Assembly (NCBI GenBank): GCA_002732845.1
Contig: NVSZ01000001.1
Coordinates: 53,388 to 62,525 of the forward strand
Direction: 5' to 3'
Length of the DNA stretch: 9,138 nucleotides
Source: Rhodospirillaceae bacterium
GTDB taxonomy: Bacteria > Pseudomonadota > Alphaproteobacteria > Rhodospirillales > Magnetovibrionaceae
A program made the position numbers and the translations under genes. The notes beneath the pieces are model-generated. The model did not search any database. It was given only the letters and a program-made list of their open reading frames with translations, and was not told the DNA's origin. This document shows, in pieces, positions 1 through 5,611 of this stretch; the first letter of the stretch is position 1; each line of letters begins with the position of its first letter.

Positions 1-209
1 ATGCCGGGCATCGCATCAATCCACCATTGCAGACGAATTTGTCCCAACATAGGTTCGCTCACTACGGCTGGAATGCGCGCGATTTCCTGATCAAAGGCCA
101 ACAAGGCCAATACCCCATCGCGCTTGTCCCGTGGCGCCGCCAAAGCACACAGATAGCGTGCGCGGTCCGAACGGGCCAACGTGAAAATTTCAGTTGCTAA
201 ATCAGCCAT
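1..209 (-). CDS. Squalene/phytoene synthase family protein (NDUFAF6-like), N-terminal part only
   Basis: The first 69 residues are visible; the gene continues past base 1. The protein starts MADLATEIFTLARSDRARYL and carries the pattern LLAFDQEIARI...VSEPMLGQIRLQWW. This matches the N-terminal region of the squalene/phytoene synthase superfamily (COG1562), in particular the alphaproteobacterial branch related to the mitochondrial complex I assembly factor NDUFAF6. The Asp-rich prenyl-diphosphate-binding motifs would lie beyond the window, so catalytic competence cannot be judged. Members either condense prenyl diphosphates (carotenoid or hopanoid precursors) or, in the NDUFAF6 branch, seem to have a non-enzymatic assembly role; I favour the latter by resemblance only. 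The ATG at 209 is the first possible start in this frame, and its ribosome binding site is weak. It is divergent from sodB across about 110 bases. Confidence 0.8.
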   Translation of the reverse strand, partial: MADLATEIFTLARSDRARYLCALAAPRDKRDGVLALLAFDQEIARIPAVVSEPMLGQIRLQWWIDAMPG

Positions 210-246
210 AAAAAGTCTTTCGATTTGAAAAAATGTCTCTACAAAA

Positions 247-264
247 TTTAATTGAAATTCTAAA
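247..264. promoter_or_regulatory. Possible degenerate iron-responsive (Irr-type) site upstream of sodB
   Basis: The stretch TTTAATTGAAATTCTAAA has TTTA and TAAA ends. Its right half, TTCTAAA, matches one half of the alphaproteobacterial iron control element (TTTAGAA-N3-TTCTAAA), but the left half does not. Iron control of an Fe superoxide dismutase would make sense. One matching half in an AT-rich region is weak support. Confidence 0.15.
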
Positions 265-319
265 GTTATACACCATGTCTTTATACAGTTGTTTAATCCC
301 TTTAAAGAAAGAGGTCACC

Positions 320-916
320 ATGGCTTTTGAACTTCCCGAATTACCTTTTGCCAAAGATGCTTTGGCCCCGCATATTTCATCGACCACATTGGACTTTCAC
401 CACGGCAAACACCACAACACATACGTTGTAAATTTGAACAAACTGATTGCCGATACAGACCTCGCTGATAAGAGCCTGGAAGACATTATGAAAGCCACGG
501 CGGGGGATGCCTCGAAGGCGGGTATTTTCAACAATGCCGCCCAAGTTTGGAACCACACCTTTTTTTGGAATTCGTTGAGCCCCAAGGGCGGCGGCGCGCC
601 GACCGGAGCCTTGGCCGATGCCATCAATGATGCTTTTGGGTCCTTGGATGGGTTCAAGGACGCCTTTAAAACCGCTGGCTTAACCCAGTTCGGCAGCGGC
701 TGGGCTTGGTTGGTGTCGCGCGATGGCAAACTGGAAATCGCCAAAACACCAAATGCAGAATGCCCCTTAACTGATGGCGCAACCCCCATCATCACCTGTG
801 ATGTGTGGGAACATGCTTATTATTTGGACTTTCAAAACCGTCGCCCAGACTTCTTGGACGCGTTCTTGAACGAGCTCATCAATTGGGACTTTGCCAGCGC
901 CAATTTTAGCGCTTAA
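320..916 (+). CDS. sodB: Superoxide dismutase, iron type
   Basis: A 198-residue cytosolic enzyme that converts superoxide to hydrogen peroxide and oxygen. All four metal ligands of the Fe/Mn superoxide dismutase family are visible: His27 (in LDFHHGKHH), His79 (in AAQVWNHTFFW), and Asp161 and His165 (in DVWEHAYYLDF). Gln75 in AAQVWNH lies where Fe-type enzymes carry the active-site glutamine, and the FGSGWAWLV segment (124-132) also fits the Fe type, so Fe is preferred over Mn. Length is normal for the family. The frame is open from 233, but the ATG at 320 is the start: it has GAGGT four bases upstream and gives the standard N-terminus MAFELPELPF. There is no signal peptide. The gene ends in a strong terminator shared with the convergent cytochrome gene. 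Confidence 0.97.
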   Translation: MAFELPELPFAKDALAPHISSTTLDFHHGKHHNTYVVNLNKLIADTDLADKSLEDIMKATAGDASKAGIFNNAAQVWNHTFFWNSLSPKGGGAPTGALADAINDAFGSLDGFKDAFKTAGLTQFGSGWAWLVSRDGKLEIAKTPNAECPLTDGATPIITCDVWEHAYYLDFQNRRPDFLDAFLNELINWDFASANFSA

Positions 917-925
917 TCAGACCTT

Positions 926-967
926 AAAAAGGCGGGCTTAACCACTTTTAGTTAATCCCGCCTTTTT
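926..967. terminator. Bidirectional intrinsic terminator between sodB and the cytochrome c' gene
   Basis: The outer arms AAAAAGGCGGG (926-936) and CCCGCCTTTTT (957-967) are perfectly complementary. After one mismatch, TTAAC (938-942) pairs with GTTAA (951-955), leaving an 8-base loop. The stem is GC-rich near its base and flanked by A5 and T5, so it can terminate transcription from either strand. It lies in the 68-base gap between the two convergent stop codons. Confidence 0.92.
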
Positions 968-984
968 CATTACACTTCAGATAG

Positions 985-1443
985 TTAGTCTTGTTCAGTC
1001 AGTTGAAAAATTGCATGACACCCGACACAATTGTTCAGATTTTCTTCCAACTTTTCCATAACCAGTTCCCCGCCCATATCGGCGGCCAGAGCAATTTCAT
1101 CAAATCCAGTATGGGTCGCACCACCCAATTGCTTGAATCCCAAAGGCAATTTCAGCATCAATTCCACGGGGACTTTGCGGGCTTCGGCCATACCGGCATC
1201 GTGGGCGATTTTTCTAACGGTGTCCATGTCGTCTTGGTTTACGGCGCTGATGATTTCTTGCACGGCTTCTAACATGTTGCGCATTTCGTCCAAAATAAAT
1301 GCCCGCTCTGCGGATGCCAAAACAATCGCTTCCCGACCATCTTCGGCCTGAATGGTTTCCCCACTGACAAATTTAAAACCAAGAAACGCCGCACTTGCGA
1401 CCCACAATACGATGGCAAATATGGCAATGCTTTTAGTACTCAT
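985..1443 (-). CDS. Membrane-anchored or exported cytochrome c'-like monoheme protein
   Basis: A 152-residue protein. Residues 6-27 form a hydrophobic segment after a Lys, acting as a membrane anchor or uncleaved signal; no clear cleavage site is seen, although ASA at 16-18 is possible. The rest is Ala/Glu-rich and predicted helical, ending with one haem-attachment motif, CVGCH (139-143), ten residues from the C-terminus. A C-terminal CxxCH after four helices is the layout of the cytochrome c'/c-556 family. The preceding LPLGFKQLGGATHTGFDEIA stretch (99-118) resembles family members. The protein should face the periplasm and carry one haem c. Cytochromes c' often bind nitric oxide or act in minor electron transfer; the substrate here is unknown. 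AAAGGA lies 10 bases before the ATG. The gene follows tetR by 20 bases, so it is probably co-transcribed and controlled by it. Confidence 0.85.
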   Translation of the reverse strand: MSTKSIAIFAIVLWVASAAFLGFKFVSGETIQAEDGREAIVLASAERAFILDEMRNMLEAVQEIISAVNQDDMDTVRKIAHDAGMAEARKVPVELMLKLPLGFKQLGGATHTGFDEIALAADMGGELVMEKLEENLNNCVGCHAIFQLTEQD

Positions 1444-1463
1444 TTTTTGGTAATCCTTTTTTT

Positions 1464-2075
1464 CTAATTTTTAACAGATGATTTCAAAACCGCCGGGCGC
1501 ACCAGCGCCCAAATGACTTTTGCCTGAGACTTTAAATCAAAGCCATAATCAAACAGCGACCACCGCAACAACAAGCCTTGAATCATCGTCACCACGGCTT
1601 GCCCCATGACTTCACAATCAAGATCAGGCTTTATTGAGCCATCCTTGACACCTTGTTCTAAAAGCCAAGAAACCCGGCTGGCATAGTTTTTAATCGAGGT
1701 GCGAACATCAGCCTTGAGCACCGGATCATTTTGATGCAAACGATCCGAAAACAGCAAGGCCGGGATGCCGCGATTGTCTTCGATCACCGCCAAATGGGCG
1801 TGAATCAAACGTTCTAAACGTTCAGCGCCAGAGGATGATTTATCTTCGATAATGGGGTGAAGGCAGACAAAAACACGTTGTTTGGCCTGAATAATGGCTT
1901 CACGAAAGATTTCATCACGATTGGGAAAATGACGAAATATGGTGGCTTGTGAAACCCCCATACGGTCCGCGATGGCCTGGGTGGTCACCGTGCCAACGCC
2001 CTGCTCGGCTGCCAAGCTTAGCGCCGTATCTGCAATTTCTTCGCGCCGTTCGTCATGCGATTTACGCTTTGTCAT
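1464..2075 (-). CDS. TetR/AcrR-family transcriptional regulator
   Basis: A 203-residue regulator. Residues about 9-55 form the TetR N-terminal DNA-binding domain: an opening helix (RREEIADTALSLAAEQG), then a helix-turn-helix, TTQAIADRMGVSQATIFRHF (31-50), with the typical IFRHFPNRDEIF recognition-helix ending. The C-terminal part (about 70-195) is the helical ligand-binding and dimerisation domain and includes GIPALLFSDRLHQNDP, a stretch common in one TetR subgroup. The ligand cannot be read from sequence. A near-perfect 30-bp palindrome begins 13 bases before the start codon and overlaps a plausible promoter, which suggests autorepression. The cytochrome c'-like gene follows after 20 bases and is the likeliest regulated partner. 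The ATG at 2075 gives a normal TetR N-terminus, although its ribosome binding site is poor. Confidence 0.93.
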   Translation of the reverse strand: MTKRKSHDERREEIADTALSLAAEQGVGTVTTQAIADRMGVSQATIFRHFPNRDEIFREAIIQAKQRVFVCLHPIIEDKSSSGAERLERLIHAHLAVIEDNRGIPALLFSDRLHQNDPVLKADVRTSIKNYASRVSWLLEQGVKDGSIKPDLDCEVMGQAVVTMIQGLLLRWSLFDYGFDLKSQAKVIWALVRPAVLKSSVKN

Positions 2076-2088
2076 GATCCAGCCTGAA

Positions 2089-2118
2089 TTTATGTAAGTG
2101 ATTAATTACTTACATAAA
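2089..2118. promoter_or_regulatory. Probable TetR operator: 30-bp near-perfect palindrome
   Basis: The arms TTTATGTAAGT (2089-2099) and ACTTACATAAA (2108-2118) are exact reverse complements. The centre is also palindromic apart from one mismatched pair, so 14 of 15 pairs match. Its length and position, just upstream of a tetR start codon, are what TetR-family dimers (often two per site) use. It is not a terminator: there is no T-run and the stem is AT-rich. Confidence 0.8.
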
Positions 2119-2139
2119 GAGGTTTCGAATAAAAATCAA
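2111..2139 (-). promoter_or_regulatory. Candidate promoter for tetR and the cytochrome gene
   Basis: On the minus strand, TTGATT (2134-2139) could serve as -35 and TATGTA (2111-2116) as -10, with a 17-base spacer. The -10 lies inside the right arm of the palindrome, so a bound regulator would block RNA polymerase. Matches to consensus are 4 of 6 and 3 of 6, so the call depends mostly on spacing and placement. Confidence 0.4.
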
Positions 2140-2147
2140 GATTGAAT

Positions 2148-2885
2148 TCAAATGCCAATCTCGCCGTTGAGCACCTTTTTAGCGCTTTCACTATAGTCCC
2201 CACCTTCCCCAGCACCCTCATGCAGCACCAGACCATAGTCCAAGCTCAAAGGTGTTTTGATGGCTTTTCGGGCGCGAATGATGACGCGTTTGGCGGGAAC
2301 ACCGGGTTTTGGCCACAACGGAATAATTTCAATTTCTCCGGCCTTGCCTTCTAATGCCCCCAGCACATCGGCCAAGCGATCCGCACGATAAATAAAACAA
2401 ACGGTGCCTTTGGGGCGACAGAAATTCAACGCTGTGTCGACCCAATCAAAAAGGCGCGCTTCGCCTTCCACATGGGCCGTGCGTTTGCTGACATTGGGGG
2501 GGGGATGACCACGATCTTCGGTGATGTAAGGCGGATTGGCAAAAACTTGCGTATAACTGTCGGCGACCAAATCGTCGGGTGGATTAAGAAGATCACCTTC
2601 AAACACCCGCACTCGATCCGCCAACCCATTGGCCTGAATATTTTGCTGGGCCAGCAAAGCCAAATCCAATTGCAGTTCTAAACCATCCACGGCAACGTCT
2701 TTGACGCGGGTGGCCAGACACAACATCGCCGCCCCCACGCCACAGCCCAAATCCAAGGCGCGGTCGCCCGGCTTTGTCGGGACCGCTGCGGCCAAAAGCA
2801 CCGGGTCAATGGCGGCCCGGTAACCATCGGCGGGTTGATGCAAGATCACGCGGCCGCCCAGAATTTTATCTTCTGTGGTATCCAT
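2148..2885 (-). CDS. tRNA1(Val) adenine-N6 methyltransferase-like protein (TrmN6/YfiC family, COG4123)
   Basis: A 245-residue class I S-adenosylmethionine-dependent methyltransferase. It begins MDTTEDKILGGRVILHQPADGYR, close to the start of COG4123 proteins. Motif I is ALDLGCGVG (43-51), an acidic residue follows at Glu70 (DGLELQ), and the catalytic NPPY motif is at 117-120 (VFANPPY), which marks N6-adenine or glutamine methyltransferases. E. coli TrmN6 methylates A37 of tRNA1(Val); that activity is inferred here by family. The frame is open up to 2993, but the ATG at 2885 is preferred because it matches the family start and lies 4 bases after the DUF2007 stop. GAGG lies about 12 bases upstream, inside that gene. 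The two genes are probably translationally coupled. A run of nine C encodes three prolines at 128-130. Confidence 0.85.
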   Translation of the reverse strand: MDTTEDKILGGRVILHQPADGYRAAIDPVLLAAAVPTKPGDRALDLGCGVGAAMLCLATRVKDVAVDGLELQLDLALLAQQNIQANGLADRVRVFEGDLLNPPDDLVADSYTQVFANPPYITEDRGHPPPNVSKRTAHVEGEARLFDWVDTALNFCRPKGTVCFIYRADRLADVLGALEGKAGEIEIIPLWPKPGVPAKRVIIRARKAIKTPLSLDYGLVLHEGAGEGGDYSESAKKVLNGEIGI

Positions 2886-2889
2886 AAGT

Positions 2890-3096
2890 TTAAAGGGCCT
2901 CAGCTTCGGCCAAAATAGCCTTGGCAACGGCTTGGTGAACTTCATCCACCATAACCCGGCGAGGAATTGCCATAACCGAACCATCCAGGACACTCATGTG
3001 TTCGTCCAAGATCACCACGTCAATGCCGACGTCGGATAAATTTGACTGCAACCACGAAATCAGCACAGGATTATTGGTTCGGATCAGCTCATACAT
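2890..3096 (-). CDS. DUF2007 small protein (putative signal-transducing protein family)
   Basis: A 68-residue protein beginning MYELIRTNNPVLISWLQSNL. This is the standard start of DUF2007 proteins, a small ferredoxin-like-fold family with no firm biochemical role. The middle, GIDVVILDEHMSVLDGSVMAIPRRVMV, matches the family pattern of a strand, an exposed loop and an Ile-Pro-Arg-Arg turn. An ATG at 3120 is in frame, but the ATG at 3096 is better: AAGGGTG (3105-3111 on the minus strand) lies eight bases upstream, and the resulting N-terminus fits the family. It lies 4 bases upstream of the trmN6-like gene and is divergent from the polyprenyl synthase. DUF2007 beside a COG4123 methyltransferase is a recurring alphaproteobacterial arrangement as I recall it, which suggests a shared but unknown role. 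Confidence 0.82.
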   Translation of the reverse strand: MYELIRTNNPVLISWLQSNLSDVGIDVVILDEHMSVLDGSVMAIPRRVMVDEVHQAVAKAILAEAEAL

Positions 3097-3172
3097 CTCA
3101 ATTTCACCCTTATTTCGCATATCATCTTCATACCTTACTTTATTATGCTATGGTGCGCACAATTGTTTAATC

Positions 3173-3177
3173 AGGAG
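3173..3177 (+). promoter_or_regulatory. Ribosome binding site that fixes a TTG start
   Basis: AGGAG lies seven bases before the TTG at 3185. No in-frame ATG or GTG lies near a comparable site, so this decides the start of the polyprenyl synthase gene. Confidence 0.8.
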
Positions 3178-3184
3178 ATACACT

Positions 3185-4198
3185 TTGGGCGTTGTCGTAA
3201 ACCTAGATGAAGAACGAAATCCATCCCCCTTGGACCGTTTGGCCAAGCTGGTTGAAAAGGATTTGCTGGCTGCAAACGAAGCGATCGTTGATCGCATGCA
3301 TTCTCCGGTATCATTGATTCCCCAACTGGCCGGACACATTATTGCCGCGGGCGGAAAGCGTTTGCGGCCTATGTTGACGTTGGCGACGACCCGTATGTGC
3401 GGGTATACTGGGGACCGTCATATCTTGTTATCGGCGTGCATCGAATTCATTCACACGGCAACTCTGTTGCATGACGATGTTGTCGATGAAAGTGATTTAC
3501 GCCGAGGCGAAGCTTCGGCGAATTCATTGTGGGGCAACAAACCCAGCGTACTGGTTGGCGACTTTCTCTTTACCCGTTCCTTTTCCCTGATGGTCGAAGA
3601 CGGTCATTTAGATGTTTTGCGCGTTTTGTCACAGGCGTCTGCCACGCTGGCCGAAGGCGAAGTGTTACAATTGGTCACGGCCAACGACACAGAAACCAAC
3701 GAAACTGCGTATTTGGAAGTTATCAAAGCCAAAACGGCCGAATTGTTTGCCGCAGCGGCGGAATTGGGTGCCGTAGTTGCGGACCGTCCCAAGGCTGAAC
3801 AAGACGCTTTGCGTGCCTATGGGATGAATCTTGGGATCGCATTTCAGCTGATTGACGATGTTTTGGACTTTTCCGCGAAAGAAGAAGCCTTGGGCAAAGC
3901 CGTAGGCGACGATTTCCGCGAAGGCAAAATCACCCTGCCCATCATTTTGGCGTTTGCGCGCGGTACCGACGAAGAACGTGATTTTTGGCGACGCACCATG
4001 GAACAATTGGACCAAAAAGACGGTGATCTTGAATACGCCCACAAATTGCTGGCGAATCACCAAGCTTTGGACGACACCGTTGAACGGGCGCGCCACTATG
4101 GGGCCATTGCCAAAGACGCCATGGGCATCTTCCCGGATTCCGATATTAAAACGGCCCTCATCGACACTTTAGATTTCTGTATCGAACGCGCGTATTAA
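3185..4198 (+). CDS. ispB: Long-chain all-trans polyprenyl diphosphate synthase (octaprenyl type)
   Basis: A 337-residue enzyme that extends farnesyl diphosphate with isopentenyl diphosphate to make the quinone side chain. Visible family motifs are GGKRLRP (56-62), the first Asp-rich motif DDVVD (97-101) inside FIHTATLLHDDVVDESDLRRG, and the second, DDVLD (224-228), in FQLIDDVLDF, followed by GDDFREGKITLPII. The segment before the first motif (IHTATLL) is the same as I recall in E. coli IspB; small residues there allow long products. Chain length (C40 or C50) cannot be fixed, so ispB is used loosely and a decaprenyl synthase is possible. The start is TTG at 3185, giving MGVVVNLDEERNPS; the frame is open to 2996, but that part is antisense to DUF2007 and lacks family similarity. 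Confidence 0.93.
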   Translation: MGVVVNLDEERNPSPLDRLAKLVEKDLLAANEAIVDRMHSPVSLIPQLAGHIIAAGGKRLRPMLTLATTRMCGYTGDRHILLSACIEFIHTATLLHDDVVDESDLRRGEASANSLWGNKPSVLVGDFLFTRSFSLMVEDGHLDVLRVLSQASATLAEGEVLQLVTANDTETNETAYLEVIKAKTAELFAAAAELGAVVADRPKAEQDALRAYGMNLGIAFQLIDDVLDFSAKEEALGKAVGDDFREGKITLPIILAFARGTDEERDFWRRTMEQLDQKDGDLEYAHKLLANHQALDDTVERARHYGAIAKDAMGIFPDSDIKTALIDTLDFCIERAY

Positions 4199-4279
4199 TC
4201 TCAATTTCAACCCTTGCCGAACACGTAAAATCAGTTAACTATAGGGCGTTGATAGATTTTAGCGCTGAAGGAAATATCT

Positions 4280-5530
4280 ATGTTTAAGGGTTTGCTCGAC
4301 AAATTTAGAAAAGGTAAGCCGCTTGACTATGATGAGGCCAAAGAACTGGCTCAGGACAAAGATATCGAAATTCGCAAAGAAGTTGCGGAACATAAAAAAG
4401 CTCAGCCTGAAATTTTATACTTCTTAGCCCAAGATCAGGCGGCTTCTGTGCGCGAAGCCATTGCGTCAAATCCAACCACCCCACGCCAAGCCGACCTGAT
4501 GCTGACCAAAGACAAAAACGTCGAGGTTCGCAGCGTTTTGGCGGCTAAAATCTCTAAATTAGCGCCGGGCTTAAAGGCCGACGAGGTGGATAAAATCCGC
4601 CAAACCACGTACGCGGCACTTGAAGCCTTAGCCAAAGATCAAGCCACAAAAGTCCGCCAAATTGTTGCGGAAACCCTGAAAGACATGGCCGATGCGCCGC
4701 CCGCAGTCATCCGCCATTTGGCCGAAGATTCTGAATTGGTGGTGTGTGCTCCGGTGTTGGAAAACTCGCCGGTTCTCACCGACGATGACCTGCTGCATAT
4801 CATCAACCTAAACCCCGTCGAAGGCGCGCTCAGTGCCATCGCTAATCGTGGAAGCCTGCCCGATGAAGTGATGGAAGAAATCTTTGCCACCAACGATACG
4901 GTGGCGGTCTCTGCCCTGTTGGAAAATGCCTCGGCAAACATCAAAGAAGATTTGTTAGAACGCATTTGCGACAAATCTCGCACCGTGAAATCTTTGCAAA
5001 CCCCAATGGTGCACCGTCCAACATTACCCAAGGGCGTGGCCTTGCGGTTAGCTGATTTTGTCGCGGATCATTTGATCAAGGCGCTGTTAAATCGCAAAGA
5101 CCTAGACCCCGAAACCGCAGCCGCTGTACGTGAAGAAGTTGCTTTCCGTTTAGATATTGCCGCCGAAAACGAAGCTTCGGAACAAACCGAAACGTCATAT
5201 GCCAAAGCCAAACGTTTGCAAAAAGAAGGTAACCTTGACCCCGCCGTGGTGGAAACAGCCCTGAAATCTGGGCAAAAAGAATACCCCATCGCGGTACTTG
5301 CCGTTTTATCCGGCCTGAGGGTCAGTGCGGTCGAAAAAATCGCCGACGCCGACAATGCCAAGGGCATCGTCGCACTTTGTTGGAAAGCCGAATTAAGTGC
5401 GGACACCTCGATGATCGTGCAAAAACGTCTGGGCCGCATCACCCCCAATAAGGTCATCAAGCCCAGCAACGGAAAATACCCCCTGAACCAGGACGAAATG
5501 GAATGGTTGCTGGAATTTTTCGCCGACTAG
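4280..5530 (+). CDS. DUF2336 domain protein with HEAT/LRV-like helical repeats
   Basis: A 416-residue soluble protein with no signal peptide or membrane segment. The N-terminal half carries five copies of a pattern like L-A-x-D-x4-V-R-x3-A, beginning near residues 23, 49, 75, 117 and 147. The best are LAQDQAASVREAIASNPTTP (49-68) and LTKDKNVEVRSVLAAKI. Such units form a curved stack of short helices of the HEAT or leucine-rich-variant kind and usually bind protein partners. The overall sequence resembles DUF2336, an uncharacterised and mostly alphaproteobacterial family. The C-terminal part (about 285-416) is Ala/Glu-rich and ends SNGKYPLNQDEMEWLLEFFAD. AAGGA six to seven bases before the ATG supports the start. 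It follows ispB by 81 bases and precedes a lipoprotein gene. Its job is unknown; a scaffold or adaptor is my inference. Confidence 0.85.
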   Translation: MFKGLLDKFRKGKPLDYDEAKELAQDKDIEIRKEVAEHKKAQPEILYFLAQDQAASVREAIASNPTTPRQADLMLTKDKNVEVRSVLAAKISKLAPGLKADEVDKIRQTTYAALEALAKDQATKVRQIVAETLKDMADAPPAVIRHLAEDSELVVCAPVLENSPVLTDDDLLHIINLNPVEGALSAIANRGSLPDEVMEEIFATNDTVAVSALLENASANIKEDLLERICDKSRTVKSLQTPMVHRPTLPKGVALRLADFVADHLIKALLNRKDLDPETAAAVREEVAFRLDIAAENEASEQTETSYAKAKRLQKEGNLDPAVVETALKSGQKEYPIAVLAVLSGLRVSAVEKIADADNAKGIVALCWKAELSADTSMIVQKRLGRITPNKVIKPSNGKYPLNQDEMEWLLEFFAD

Positions 5531-5535
5531 CCTTC

Positions 5536-5564
5536 TTGACGATACAATTAAAAGAAGATAACGT
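5536..5564 (+). promoter_or_regulatory. Candidate promoter for the lipoprotein gene
   Basis: TTGACG (5536-5541) matches the -35 consensus at five of six positions. After 17 bases, TAACGT (5559-5564) is a poor -10; GATAAC (5557-5562) with a 15-base spacer is an alternative. It starts just after the DUF2336 stop codon, so the lipoprotein could have its own transcript. Confidence 0.35.
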
Positions 5565-5575
5565 TCCATTGTAAT

Positions 5576-5600
5576 GCACTTTTAATAAGTGTCTTTTTTT
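5576..5600 (+). terminator. Weak hairpin plus T7 tract ahead of the lipoprotein gene
   Basis: CACTT (5577-5581) pairs with AAGTG (5587-5591) around a TTAAT loop, and a G-T wobble extends the stem. A C and seven T follow. It could end the DUF2336 transcript, or act as a leader hairpin in the lipoprotein mRNA, since the T-run abuts its ribosome binding site. The stem is short, so strength is doubtful. Confidence 0.45.
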
Positions 5601-5611
5601 GGGGGGATATC

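Noticed and set aside
233..319. In-frame 29-codon extension upstream of sodB
   Set aside because: The ATG at 320 has a good ribosome binding site and gives the conserved N-terminus; the extension resembles no superoxide dismutase.
397..795. 132-codon open frame on the minus strand inside sodB
   Set aside because: It is antisense to a fully conserved enzyme and lacks similarity or a ribosome binding site.
2142..2151. TTGAATTCAA palindrome at the end of the TrmN6-like gene
   Set aside because: It is short, AT-rich and has no loop or T-run, so it is neither a terminator nor a credible operator beside the much better 30-bp site.
2886..2993. In-frame 36-codon extension of the TrmN6-like protein
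   Set aside because: It overlaps the DUF2007 coding region in another frame; family members start near MDTTEDKILGG.
3097..3120. Upstream ATG for DUF2007 at 3120
   Set aside because: The ATG at 3096 has AAGGGTG at the right distance and matches the family N-terminus; the eight extra residues do not.
2996..3184. In-frame 63-codon extension of the polyprenyl synthase
   Set aside because: It runs antisense through DUF2007 and has no family similarity, and the TTG at 3185 has a well-placed AGGAG.
3665..4096. 143-codon open frame on the minus strand
   Set aside because: It is antisense to the conserved polyprenyl synthase, including its second Asp-rich motif, and has no domain of its own.
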